Positions 48,241-60,055 are shown, numbered from the stretch's first letter. The stretch is DNA of 64,000 nt from Epiperipatus broadwayi (GCA_028023455.1 JAQFVV010000023.1:1194501-1258500), one strand, 5' to 3'. Numbers and translations: made by a program. Notes: generated from the sequence alone by a model not told the origin.

Positions 48241-50582
48241 TGTAAGGGTAGCTGATAACCCTACAAAACCAACCTATTAATACACCCATCAAACCTAGCC
48301 CAGTTAAAACATAATCTTGACTAATAAGTGGTTAAACAAACAATGAATATTTACTTTATTAAATATCAATGTAAATAAATGTCACAAAAAACTAATTTTC
48401 TTTCTTTAATAAAGATTAGAAATGAAAGAGAATAGAGTTAAACATTTTAAAGAAATTGTGTGTATGTGTATGTATATATATATATATATATAATAGACTA
48501 ATGATCAACATATTGTATGTCATGAATTGAAACAGAGACTAAGTAAGCATAGTGATGACCTAATGTCAGGCTAATCACTAAGTAACCAAGTGTGGAAAAT
48601 AAAATTTAGAAATTCCATCACATAATTTTTTAAATTAACTACTACCAAGGAAATTTTCACAACAATAGGCAACTGCAATACTGTCCAAAGAAATGGAAAA
48701 GTTAGTATACCAAACACCAGAAACTAAGCTTAGTATAAAGAAAATCCAGTTCATTTCTGTTCTTTTTCTTTTTTTTAATAAATGCTGAATTTTTCAAAAG
48801 TAAAGGAATGGATACCTCATTCCAATATTCTGACTTACAGATAGAAGTTTATTAGCATAAAACCATAATAAATTAAAGTCAACATTTAAATTAAGAGAAG
48901 TTTTATAAATTTGTATAGCTTAATAAAATAAATGGATTGTTTTAAAATTGATATCAGAGAAATAATACTATTTGAACATGAACAGAAGAGAAATGAAATA
49001 TCATCAGCAATTAAACAGAATGATGAAGTAATTTCTACTGTGCATAAAGCCATTAAATGCCTAAATCACAAATAGAGAAAATTTAATTCTATTATAAATT
49101 GCTGTACAATGTATTCTGGCTAAATTAATATTGTCATAGAACTGAGTGCCATCATACCAACCTTGAAAGCATAATGACATTGTTTACTTACTCGTGAAAT
49201 GCCTAAAGAAACATCAATTGTCCACTGCCAAATGTCTACATGGATTGAAAGGAAGAGCAACTGGAGAGAATTAATGCAATGTTATTGTGATCATGTCAGA
49301 TAAGGATTCCAATGAGCAATGGATATTTTACCCGAAGAGAGTGGTCAAAAATATAATGGACTATATTCCTAAAGACATTGTTCCTGAACATTAACTAAGA
49401 TGATTTAATGAAAGCTTTGATTTTGTTATGTATTCTTACCATATATATACATTTATGAAATTTTTGTTTATTCCCACACTTGGAAGTGTAATTGTTTATA
49501 AGTTGGAAAAGTCCATTATCAGTGGATGCAACAAAAAGAGGGGGGTGAATCATTATGTTAGATAATTTTTTTGTTTATGTTTTAACAAATTACAAGCATA
49601 TTGAGATGCTGGTAGGAGAAGCTATATAAAGTACTCTTGTAAATCAATAAATAATTAAGTAAAGGCTGAGCACTTTTGAGGCTTATTGCCTCATATTCAA
49701 ATAAAATTTAGATCAGCTTTCCCTCCATAAGCTAAGGACAAAGTTTATGTTATTTGTTTGTTGTTAACTAATAATTGTTGTATGTTTATTTTTTCAGTGT
49801 AAATGATTAATCTTCTTGTAAAAATGCTCTTTTCTGTCAACAGTAGAGAATTATACATAGTTAGGGGGTTCTCTAGAAGATCAAATACTGTTAATATTAA
49901 ATTAGAGTTAGCTTCATGATTGTTTTAATAATAATGAATTTTTTTTGTCTCTACAAATAATTTTGTCCCATGTCATGTATTTCTACCATTGGATCAGGTT
50001 ATAGAATCACAAATATATTCAATTATTGATATGGTAGAAATCCATCCTTCACCATATAATTATACTGTTTTATCTTGTTGAAGAGTTTTTAAATTTTTTT
50101 AAATCTCATTATTTAATAAATGTTGTAGAATTTATTTATATTAAACTAGCTCCTAGTTTATTAAAATCATTTTACATTCACTAATCCACCAGTAAGCTAT
50201 GAGATGTACATACAAGCATTTTATTCTTATATATTATAAAATATGCTTGGGTGAAAATTTAAACCAATTGTAACCTATATAGAGGTGCAAAAGTTATTAA
50301 CCTATATAAATTCATCTCTGAAGAGAGTAAAAAGGCAGAATTCTCTCTGAGTTTGAATACTGAGGCATAACAGAGTCAGAAAGGGGGGGTTTGAAATGTA
50401 AAAAACTAGTCTAAATTGTATCTATATTTAATGAAAATACAGAGCTAGCCCATTGGAGGTAAATATGATTATAGGTTACGTATATTATTACACCATTGAC
50501 AGCATCCCACCAGAAGACTCTAGGTCTGACCACAGTGAGATGTTATCCTCCTTTCTTGAGTGGAAATGCCTGGCTCGTTACA
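48241..50582 (+). mobile_element. Right LTR (~2.34 kb)
   Basis: Starts TGTAAGGGTAGCTGATAACC and ends CTCGTTACA, the expected TG...CA. Paired with 38846-39120 + 41930-43986. The sequence before it (AGCCAGGAAGT) is only a weak polypurine tract. A sister element in this window (57841) starts with the same TGTAAGG. Confidence 0.85.
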
Positions 50583-50833
50583 GTAATATTATGAAATAGT
50601 ATTATTTAAAACCTTTTTATTATCATTTATCATTATACAACAATTACAATAATCACACATATTTGTTTATCATTTATGATTTTAATTATTTTTTAATTTA
50701 GATATTAGAATCATGAAATAGTGCAGAACTATATCAAATATTAACAATATTTAAATCTCCCCACTTATAGTAAAGATTATATATATATGAAAAACAAAAA
50801 AACACAAGTTAAAACTTGCTAACGCTTGTATTT

Positions 50834-50933
50834 ATGACAATAGATGGCATTCTACCAAAAATACCGTCAAGTGTTTATGTAAACAAAAAACTACGCTTGA
50901 CGGTGTTTTTGGTAGAATGCCATCTATTGTCAT
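50834..50933. repeat. 38-bp near-perfect hairpin
   Basis: Arms 50834-50871 and 50896-50933 differ at one position. Each carries AATAGATGGCATTCTACC; the 24-base loop is A-rich. The near-perfect arms show it is young. AGATGG echoes the CACTAGATGG end of the Penelope-type repeats. An (AT)n tract follows. Confidence 0.9.
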
Positions 50934-50948
50934 ATATATATATATATA

Positions 50949-51265
50949 TTAGTAAAATATCAGTCATATATCACATGACCTATATAGTTTGTATTACCAA
51001 TATGTAATATATAAAGAGCCTGCTAATAGCTCTAAACAAGCTTATTTATTTTATTTTATCATAGATAAAGGCTTCAGGTATTTTCTCTTGTAGCTTTATT
51101 TTATTTTATCATAGATAAAGGCTTCAGGTATTTTCTCTTGTAGCATTTATCATAAAAAAATAAAATAAATAAGCTTGTTTAGAGCTATTAGCAGGCTCTT
51201 TATATAGTACATATTAGTAATACAAGCTATATAGGTCATGTGATATTTGATTGATATTTTACTAA
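50949..51265. repeat. ~110-bp-arm palindrome enclosing a direct repeat (Penelope-like tails)
   Basis: Left arm 50949-51059 and right arm 51151-51265 are inverted copies (AAGCTTGTTTAGAGCTATTA in the right arm). Between them, a ~49-base unit (TCATAGATAAAGGCTTCAGG ... CTCTTGTAGC) is repeated directly at ~51046-51094 and 51095-51144. The same unit plus arm recurs once more, in plus orientation, at 51531-51630 after a hammerhead motif. Inverted and tandem partial copies fit a Penelope-type insertion. Confidence 0.85.
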
Positions 51266-51481
51266 TATTATAATTTTGCTATTAGGGCTTTGGCTATATT
51301 AAATTGCTAAGCCTACTAATATATGGGATCACTGAATATAGTTCAGGCTCATATAGTTTCTTTGGTTAAAGAGCTGAGTTTGAAGACATGTAGGTGTCTG
51401 AAGATTTGGATCTTTTTCTTAATATTTAAGAATTAGATAAATGCTTGGCTTGAGTTAATATTTTGAATCTAATGTCCTAGC

Positions 51482-51523
51482 TCCTCACTGATGAGAGCCA
51501 TAAGCTCAAAACCGGTCTGGGGA
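51482..51523 (+). ncRNA. Hammerhead ribozyme motif, likely inactive variant
   Basis: TCCTCA / TGGGGA stem I, CTGATGA core (51488-51494), stem II GAGC-CATAA-GCTC (four Watson-Crick pairs, including the standard G-C base pair), AAAA in place of the required GAAA (51508-51511), palindromic CCGG, then TC before the predicted cut. The lost G next to stem II should abolish or greatly reduce cleavage. Same layout as 16474-16515. Confidence 0.7.
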
Positions 51524-51630
51524 TGGGGACCATCATAGATAAAGGCTTCAGGCATTTTCTCTTGTAGCATTTATCATAAAAAAATAAAATAAATAAGCTT
51601 GTTTAGAGTTATTAGCAGGCTCTTTATATT
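51524..51630 (+). mobile_element. Penelope-like tail downstream of the hammerhead
   Basis: Contains TCATAGATAAAGGCTTCAGG, TTCTCTTGTAGCATTTATC and AAGCTTGTTTAGAGTTATTA. The same order (hammerhead, TTTCTCTT, GCACTTAT, AAGCTTGATTAGAGC) is seen on the minus strand at 59853-59991. Upstream 51440-51480 also matches 59995-60050, so the repeat extends to both sides of the ribozyme. Confidence 0.75.
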
Positions 51631-51924
51631 ATATATATATATGTGTGTGTGTGGGTGTGTGTAACATTACCAAATACTTTCTAAGGAAACTCCTAAGTAT
51701 TATTATTAGCTCTCTATCCTAACTTACTAGTTAATCAAGTTATTTAAACAATAACTAATTATTACAAGCAATACTTTAACTAGCTAATACATATGTCTAA
51801 AATATTACACGTAAGAAAATTAACACAATATAATTTACTTAATACATTGTACAGGCTTAAACCTGCATTTATATATGTAATATATGTGGGATTTAAATTC
51901 AGACTTTCACATGTTGAAAAGATA

Positions 51925-51995
51925 AACACGTGTGTGATCAGGTGGGTCAGCAATATAAGATGGCAGTGAGAGTAGTCTGAGTTCGAATCCCGAAC
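51925..51995 (+). mobile_element. tRNA-like SINE scrap (weak)
   Basis: GAGTTCGAATCCC at ~51978-51990 is a good pol III B box. ATCAGGTGGGTCAGCAAT about 45 bases upstream is a poor A box. No poly-A or target-site duplication was found. Confidence 0.35.
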
Positions 51996-54900
51996 AATTT
52001 ACTTAATAAATTAATAAAGTCAATAAATTACATAATAAATAATTAAGGTTCCAATTCAATATGTAACTCATTTATCATTATATTAATTTAAAATATGACT
52101 AGCTCATTTTATTAATAAAAATGGTTCAATAAATATACTAAAAAAATTATGAGACTCAACATGTAGCATTTAGCAAGATAGACAATTGGTTTAACATTAC
52201 CAATATACCCCTAAATATACACTCTCAATTGAATAAGAATGTTACCCCTACTTAATTTATTAAAACTATCTTTAATATTCCCATGACTAACATCACACAT
52301 AAAATAAATTCTAAATAGACAAGTATAAAATTCACATACATTGCTAAAATAATTACTATTCCTTTATAAAACCTATAATATTAACTCTAATACCAAATAA
52401 AAATTATTACACATTATCATCTAATCTAGATTTTAAAATTTATCTCTATCTCATGTTCATTTCATTCTAATAATTACATACAAGATAATATATAGCTAAG
52501 TATAATGAGAAATTTTACATATACTCAACTATACTTCAAAAGGTATAATAAACAAAATAAAATATCTTATGACTCTTAGTATAATAAATTTATTTAATTT
52601 CTATCCATCAATAAGCATGATTAAAATTATAGATTCTTATAAACCTAATATTTAATCTCTTTAATAAATTTCAAAATATTTTCATGTCATATTATGCTTT
52701 AAAATTCTTATTATATTATTATGAGGCATTTCTGGAAATATATTTTCAATATAATATCATATCAAATAACTTATAAATTGGCATCATATAACTTTCATGT
52801 TTAGCAATAATAATATTTTTTCCAATGATAATTTTAATAATCATAATATATTTCTTATAGATCATGTGCATTAATGTAATCATATAATTAATTCTTATAA
52901 TTCATGTGTGTAGTTGAGTAGATCCAAAATCACTTGGATATAACAAGTAAAGAAATTCCCTTAAGATGTGGTATAAATTCAAAAAACATTAACAAATTTA
53001 TTTTTAAACTAAACTTTTTTAACAAAAATTTACAAGATATAAATTTACAGAATTTGAATATTTACAAAACAATAATTATATTTTAAAATATTTACACATG
53101 AAATATTCAAAAATATTATTAAACAGTCTTCACTCTGACTATTTACCATAGAAAAGAAATATATAAGATACAGTACATCTTAACGTACCATAATAATTTA
53201 AAAATAATATCAGTAATTATTAGGATTCAGATACCTAATACCATATCTAAATAATAGCATATATTTTTATACTTTTTAAAAAAAAATATGATTATAGTGA
53301 TATTCATCATCATTGCAACTCCAAAATAAAATTAATAATGATTAAAAATTGAACACATATAATTATTCCTAAAGTAATAATATATATTTTATACATGTTT
53401 CAATAAAATTTTGACCTTTATCATCCAGGTAAATGATCAACATCCTCATATGGTAATGAAGAAAAATATATCCGTTCATATAAATTTATTCACAATTTTG
53501 TAAGTTATATACTACAAAATTTCTATAATAATTTTATAACTTTATCCTTTTAAAATGTATCTTATTTATCAGATTATTTTAAATAATTGAAAATTGCTTA
53601 TATGTATCGTATTTATCTATCTTAATTTGCATCATATTAATATCATTTAGATATTACACCCATCCATTCTCTCACAAAAATATGCATTTGATATTTGACC
53701 AATCTCTATTATTAGTAGAAGTATCATCACCATCATCATCATCATCAATCAATCCATATCTTTATTCATATAAAATAAATATCATTTGTCATAAAACCTT
53801 TTCTCTTCTTGCATTCAACAAATACCAACAATCTTCTATAGTCCAGCTATTATTCTTTCCAACATTTATAACTGCAAGATCCTGTGTTGATAAACAGTGA
53901 TTAAAGTGAGGGATACAAAAATGACAATAATTCAGACTAATAATAAAATATCATGGTTGAAGTACGTAAGGTCACATATTCTCATGTCTACCTTAAATTG
54001 CTGTTGTGGCATTCACCTGAGCACTTACTGATCTATAGTAAGAAATGCTACTGTCCATGTACTGTACAAACTACTCTCTTAACTGTATTTTATTCATCAA
54101 TTCTCAACATTATATTTCACAGATAATTTCTATTTTCAAACATCTGATTTTGTGTCCACACCTACTACTATCCTGTACCAGTATAATCTATCTTCTACAC
54201 TTGGAATACATCCTTTAACATCATAAACAAATTCTATCAACTTGACATAAAAATAATTTCTAAACTTCATTTCAAAAAAAATATTTAATATGATATCAAG
54301 TAGATTCAATATATTATATACACAAATGATTTTAAATAGTTCACCTTTGTCACACTTTGATTCCAATATTTTATAATGTTAAATAATTCAGAGATCAACA
54401 TGTTCATTTGTACCTAAACAGATACAGTCTAGATTAATATATTTATAACCCAACATAATATTTAAGCTATGCATACATCAGCATTCATGAATTATCTAAA
54501 TAAATTTAGACATCTCACATAGTGTAATTTACATCTTCATATGATGTTTCAGAAAAACCATTAACATATCAGTATTATAAATATCATATCTCATTTCAAT
54601 AACCAAGGATCATAATAGAGAAATACACATACATAAAATATTACTATGAATAAATAACTATTTTCCTTAATCCTAAACATTAGGATTAAACAAGGAGAAT
54701 CCATCGTCTTCATTGATGTCCATGCATTTAAAAAAATATAGGCATTTTACTGTTTTCAGAAAATATTAAATTTTCTGTCATGCATTTATTTTTTTATTTT
54801 AAAAAAATAATATTCAAATGTCTTAACTAAACCTTATTCTAAAAAAAATATTAATTCACATATTATTTTTTTCTAAAAATATTAACAATTAAAATAGAAA

Positions 54901-55290
54901 AATGATAAAAATTTAAACTACTTCACAGTTCTTGACTTGCTTTTTCCTCACTAAGTTGGAAGAAGAGAGTGTTTGCTATTGACTACTGTAAGTTCAGTTA
55001 GCAAAGATTTTTTTCCTCCACCTGCTCATTGAATGATCCAGACTCCGCAAAACACAAAAATTTAATCATTTAAAATCCAATTGAAATTTTGTCCATCTCC
55101 TCTTGATAAAAGTTTTCCTAAGAAAGTTCACTTAGTTTTCATCAAAGAAGACACAAATTTCAGGGATACATTCACAATAAAATAATTATTTTGTCAGTTA
55201 ATTTATTTTCACATTTAAATATTTTACTTGCTTATCCAGACTTTTAATAAAACAATGAGCAAAATATTTCCTTCAGGGAAGTGCTTGTTA
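51996..55290. other. No recognised gene; very AT-rich
   Basis: About 3.3 kb with no supported gene. It should contain the body of a left LTR for the element at 55.3-59.8 kb if that LTR were complete, but no similarity to 57841-59570 was seen. 54136-54366 (minus) is an open frame without recognisable motifs. Confidence 0.5.
53723..53748. repeat. (CAT)n microsatellite, possible second RTE tail
   Basis: ATCATCACCATCATCATC then CAATCAATCC. On the minus strand it resembles the (TGA)n end of the LINE at 3898. The sequence to its right does not translate to an RTE C-terminus, so it may be only a microsatellite. Confidence 0.5.
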
Positions 55291-55613
55291 AGAAGAGGTG
55301 AAGTAAGGGACATTATATAAGTGTGAATTCCATCCCAATCAATCAGTAATTATCATAGAACCATGTCATAAAACCCAGGTAAATTATCAGATAACTGACA
55401 TGCCTTATCAGGTTTAATGCCATACCTTGAAGACCAACTGAGTGACTGCAGTTAGATGCACCTCTTTTAGAGGAAAAGGCGATCCTGTTACACATTGCTG
55501 CCCAAATTTGTGGGGTTTTTAAATAAGAGCATTGCAGCATATAGATATGGTGCATTCAGTCATTGGGCATGAATCACATATTTAGATTACAAGTTTCAGT
55601 TTATCCCATTACG
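55291..55613 (+). mobile_element. 5' LTR of second long-LTR gypsy element (3' third only)
   Basis: Matches 59575-59847: AAGAAGAGGTGAAGTAAGG, TATAAAACCCAGGTAAAT, TTTAATGCCATACCTTGA and TTAAATAAGAGCA. Similarity starts abruptly at 55291; the upstream 1.7 kb of the LTR is missing or replaced. Ends CCCATTACG, against TTCATTACA in the right copy. Confidence 0.75.
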
Positions 55614-55615
55614 TA

Positions 55616-55630
55616 TGGCACTGAACTGTA
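55616..55630 (+). other. Primer-binding site
   Basis: TGGCACTGAACTGTA starts two bases after the LTR end, the same offset as at 43989. The sequence differs from that site after TGG, so the two elements may use different tRNA primers or both sites are decayed. Confidence 0.5.
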
Positions 55631-56039
55631 GGGGCCAGAAAACATGCGATTATATTATTATAAACATATGGTTCCAGACTTTTGGGACTCAAAATCATAT
55701 GATTATTTCATGATATGCTAATAGTTTTAATATGTGATGAATGGAAACTAGACAAATGACAAACAGCAATAAACAGATACCAATAAAATAATTGTGTACT
55801 CAGCCAAATAAACAAAGCATAAAATGAGATATGAAGTAGCACGTTAAATAAATAAATAAACAAAATGATGATTAAATAAAAAGTAAATCATACATTTTGT
55901 TAAATGCATGACAGCAAGAAAGTCTCTACAATGTCTATCAAATTATGTGAGATATATAGAAAAAATTAGTTTGAAATAAAATTGCATAAAGCTATTTTAC
56001 AGACAAAGATAATAAAATATAATAGATATACATCAGATT

Positions 56040-57820
56040 ATAACTAAGGGTAAAATTAAGGCAATGGAATTAGAAAATAGTAAAGAAGTTAGCAAAGAAA
56101 TCAAGAGAGAAGAAATCCAGGTTGACACAGATGTGAATTTCTATTAGGGATAGTTTAGAAACTTCTACTTTCAAAAATATAGTAGAACAGAGTGTAGAAA
56201 TATCTTGGAGGGGGGACTGTTTCAGAAATAATCCAATGTCAAGAGACACCAATGATTGTGGAAGGAAGGAACAGACACAAATGACCAAACTCTCAACCAG
56301 TTGTTGATAATGATGCAACAAATGTTTATTAACATGAATGCTGATTTATCTACTAAAATAGGTAAACAGAATGCCAATTTGAAAACTGATGTATCTAATT
56401 TGTAAACAGATTTATCTGCCAAAATGAAAAAACAGAATGCTGATTTATCTAATAAAATGGAAAAACAGAATGCTGATTTATCTAGTAAAATAGACAGAGT
56501 GTGTTCATTTATCTGACAAATTGGGTAAACAAAATTCAGAATTAAAAGAAATAAAAAGGTATATGGACAAAAGAGATCACAAGTGTCAAATTAGACTCAC
56601 TGAATTCAGGAAACAGATAGAAAACAAATCTGATGAGAAGATCATTGTGATGACACAAACAGATATTTTGAAAGTCAAATACAGAATAGACACCAAGGCA
56701 ATCGAAATGAAACAAACGTGAAAATTCCAAACTCATGTTGGAAGTAAATTCAAAGGAATCTAAAGTTAATCATGAGTTAAGGAGAGTATTTGAAATTACA
56801 ATGACCCATACCAAGAAACAAAAAGATATTATATTCCATAAACTATGTAATATGTATGCAGAACCATTCACCTTTATTAAATGTAGAAACATAAATACTC
56901 AATAAACCTGTAAGGAAAATGGACTTAAAAGATTACAACCTATGATATGGAAACCAAATTACTAGAAACAGAACAATCCCATTTGTTTTAATATAAGTAA
57001 ATCTTAGTAAGACTAAATAAAAATCCATAAAATGTGAATTTGAATTCATTTAAGGAGTCATTAGGATTAGGATTAATTACAGTGAAGGATGAAAGTGTTA
57101 AGAAGGATAATACACAACATAAAACTGGTCTTAAAATATATTAAGAGAAATGAACTCTTAGAAATAAATCATAGCTTTATTTCTAGAACCCATAGGGAAG
57201 TATACCATTATCATGAAAATGGAGACTGATGACTTTAACAAATTGTTCCATTCAGGAGTGAATGACAACTAACATGTTTAATGGATGCTGAAGAAAATCC
57301 AGTCAGTCTCAAGGTTAAGGAGCAGGATCAGCACTATTAGATAGACCTATACATAAATAATGCATAGGTTAGTTAAAAGAAAATTTAGCTTCAGATAATC
57401 AGATCTTCCACCATATAAGCCTTTGGTATACCATCCTAGAAATAATAAATACAGTCTTAAATGGGTTAGATCTAATAGCACCAAATGTATTGGTAAAGAT
57501 ATATTGTGTAAAAATAAATAAATACATATATACTCCTAAAGTGAAATGAAAGCAATTAATCAAAATTCTAATCTTACATGATAGGCCAATAATTGCATAC
57601 CAATTTTGATCCAAGATTGTTTTGGAAAAAGAAAGTAAAAAAATATTTCGGGGGAATGAAGCTAAAAACAAAATTAATATACTCCAACCTTATTATACCA
57701 ACCACTGACTACACTCACAAAAAGATAGAGAGGCACGAAATGCTACTAACTGTGAAAGACATAATAAAAACAAAACTAAATCGAACCATCAATTGAGAAT
57801 TAAATTAAATATATTTTAAT
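56040..57820 (+). pseudogene. Ty3/gypsy gag and internal remnant, RT-less
   Basis: Coiled-coil gag of the same style as 44548-46970: EVSKEIKREEIQVDTDVNF, TLNQLLIMMQQMFINMNADL, then 11-residue repeats (separate entry), then KRYMDKRDHKCQIRLTEF. After ~56900 the coding signal fades. ~57290-57320 (AATCCAGTCAGTCTCAAGG ... GGAGCAGGAT) matches the region after the integrase tail in the other element (47868-47895), so RT and integrase are again missing. Stops throughout. Confidence 0.65.
56337..56495 (+). repeat. 33-bp (11-residue) repeats in gag coiled coil
   Basis: AATGCTGATTTATCTA starts repeats at 56337, 56436 and 56469, with two diverged units between. Each full unit encodes NADLS-K-KQ-type 11-residue blocks (NADLSNKMEKQ). 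An 11-residue period suits a hendecad coiled coil. One unit carries a stop. Confidence 0.8.
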
Positions 57821-57825
57821 CTCTT

Positions 57826-57840
57826 AAGTGGGGGGAGAAA
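57826..57840 (+). other. Polypurine tract
   Basis: AAGTGGGGGGAGAAA directly before TGTAAGGATAC. It fixes the start of the 3' LTR. Confidence 0.85.
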
Positions 57841-59847
57841 TGTAAGGATACATTTAAACTGACTTCACAACCATTACCACCAAAAATTGTTAAAAACATA
57901 TTAGTTATACTTTAATAAGTTTGTGTAAAATTGTCAGTTAAAATTATATTATTGATAGTACTGACTTATATAGCAAATCTTTAAATGCAAGCAAGTAAAA
58001 ATCTTAAAAAACAAAAGAAAGAAATTATTAATATTAATTTTTTTTTATTTATTTATTAATCTAGCATAAAATTCTATAAATTTCAAAATGACGTCAACAA
58101 TGAAAATAAAAGCGCAATCTCGTAACTCATACATCAATCAGTGAAACTTAACACAATATAGAAGAACTTTGTTCTTTTTAAGAAGAAAAGAAAAGGAAGG
58201 AGAGTAAATTACATCTTAAAAATTTACTTTTGAAATTTCTAAAATTAAGTTAGTTATTTTCAATAGTATAGAACTCATAACCCACTACCATTACAACTTG
58301 GAAAAGTTCATTAAGGAACTCACTATCGATTTCCATAAAGCTTACATTTTAATCCAAGTTATAAGCTGAAAAACAACAAATCATGCATGACTATGAAGTG
58401 ATAAAACGTCATGGGAATGGAGCTGGTCATTATACAAACATGATTCCGGATATAATTATCATTTCAAATTAACAGCATGACAACTGTGATACTAAAAAGA
58501 TCTATAATGTGCTACAATCAAGCAGAGAAATTCTCTCAGCATGGGAAAGATAGTTATAAAAGAGTCTGAATCACCAACATGAAAATCCAGATTGCAACCG
58601 AAGATTTCATACAAAGAAATTTTCCTAAAGGCAAAGTACTTGGTTGTTTCACAATGTGAACTACAAGACTTTGAACTATGTTTAGACTATGCTGGATTAA
58701 TGTCTCATGTTATATTTTTATAAATTTTTTTTATTCTTATTTCGCTTGTCACATTGGTTTTTTTCTTTTGAAACAGAGAGTTAATCCATTCAACCATCAA
58801 TTATTTTGAAGGCAAGGGTAGCCATCAATTCTAATTTTTTAATTTTCCATTTAATAATAAAATTTACATGCAGATTCCCAAATTTGCTTGCTAATTGATA
58901 CATTAATCTACTGACTTGAAATGTGAGACTTTATTTATCCATTATTAAGCAGTCACACTTTGACAGTTACAATATTTTTTATGTTCAATGTTTGTGTTCA
59001 GTTAACTTAATTTTTTATTATTTGTCATTTGGAATGAATGACTATACCTTTCAAAGATTGGTCTGTCCTATCATAGATTTATATGACACCAGAATAAAGA
59101 GAGTTCAGAATATAAGAGCAACCATCAACAAATTATAAAATATAGCTAGACAGATCGGAAATTAATGAGCAACTGATATTAGAAATTTTAGTTGGCAGAG
59201 TTAATTGTTGAAATATAGGTTTCTTATTTATATTGTATTTGATGTAAAGTTAAAATTATTAAATTAGAATGGTGAATCAAAGATATGGATTAGTAAATAG
59301 TTAATGAACACAAACAAAAGATGATCATGCCTATACAATTATTAAATTATTCAAAACATGTTATTTTTGTTATAAAACAATCATGAATGAAAAACATCAA
59401 AATTAATTTGTTAAATCTTAAATCTTAAATTATATTAGTTGTCTGTCATTTGATTTTTGTATTTTCCAATAAATCACATTATACAGATATTCAATACACA
59501 TCAGATATAGATTAAATATACCTTGAAATAGAGTAAGTATACATTATTTCTGAGTTTGAACTCTGTGGCATAATGAGAATCAAGAAGAGGTGAAGTAAGG
59601 AAAGTTATGTAAGTGTGAATTCTATCCCACTCAATTAGTAATTATTATAGAACCACTTTATAAAACCCAGGTAAATCATCAAGTAACTGACTTGCCCTAT
59701 CAGATTTAATGCCATACCTTGAGGACCAATTGGATGACCACAGTTACATCACCTCTCCTAGAGGAAAAAATCATTTCTTTATATGTGATACCCAAATCTG
59801 TGGGACTCTTAAATAAGAGCAAGGCAGCATATATTCGTTTCATTACA
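57841..59847 (+). mobile_element. 3' LTR (~2.0 kb) of second long-LTR gypsy element
   Basis: Begins TGTAAGGATAC after the polypurine tract and ends TTCATTACA. The last ~270 bp match the 5' LTR fragment at 55291-55613. Start (TGTAAGG), end (..CATTACA) and a motif (GAGTTTGAACTCTGTGGCAT, compare GAATACTGAGGCATAAC at 50360) show it is a relative of the 38846-50582 element. ATATG follows at 59848. No matching duplication could be placed on the left because that LTR is incomplete. Confidence 0.75.
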
Positions 59848-59852
59848 ATATG

Positions 59853-60055
59853 ATCACTAGATGGAACTTACCAGTAGCTCTAATCAAGCTTTTATTTTAT
59901 AAGTGCTGAAAGAGAAAGAATTCAAAATCTCTATTGGGGGTCCCTATCTCCAGATCAATTGGTTTTGAGCTTGTGGCTCACCTCAGTGGAGCACTGGGAC
60001 TCCAGAAACTAGATCTAAAATACTAATTCAAAAGTCAGTACGTAGACGTTACTAT
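59853..60055 (-). mobile_element. Penelope-like tail with decayed hammerhead, abutting the gypsy LTR
   Basis: Read on the minus strand it parallels 51440-51630: TTAGTATTTTAGATCTAG, the hammerhead-like motif, GAATTCTTTCTCTTTCAGC, GCTTGATTAGAGCTACTGG and CATCTAGTGATC. It starts within six bases of the end of the gypsy 3' LTR, so one may have inserted at the edge of the other. Confidence 0.65.
59948..59991 (-). ncRNA. Decayed hammerhead motif
   Basis: Minus strand: CTCCA stem I, CTGAGGTGA where CTGATGA is expected, stem II GAGC-CACAA-GCTC (shared pairs with 51482 copy), AAAACC, AATTGATC, then TGGAG closing stem I. The stem I sequence differs from the other two copies yet still pairs fully. Core insertion and loss of GAAA make activity unlikely. 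Confidence 0.55.

Larger units (their letters stand above)
38846..50582 (+). mobile_element. Large Ty3/gypsy retrotransposon with ~2.3-kb LTRs, in the SLC17-like intron
   Basis: Left LTR 38846-39120 plus 41930-43986 (split by an insertion); right LTR 48241-50582. GTAGT (38841-38845) precedes and GTAAT (50583-50587) follows: a 5-bp target-site duplication with one change. The internal part keeps gag, protease and the integrase tail but has no RT/RNase H, so the copy is internally deleted. Oriented with the host gene. The LTRs are unusually long for Ty3/gypsy. Confidence 0.8.

Noticed and set aside
38846-50582. Reading the two ~2-kb matching blocks as a segmental duplication
   Set aside because: TG...CA ends, primer-binding site, protease/integrase between them and the 5-bp target-site duplication fit LTRs better.
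54136-54366. 76-codon open frame on the minus strand
   Set aside because: No recognisable motif, AT-driven codon content, no splice context or neighbours supporting a gene.
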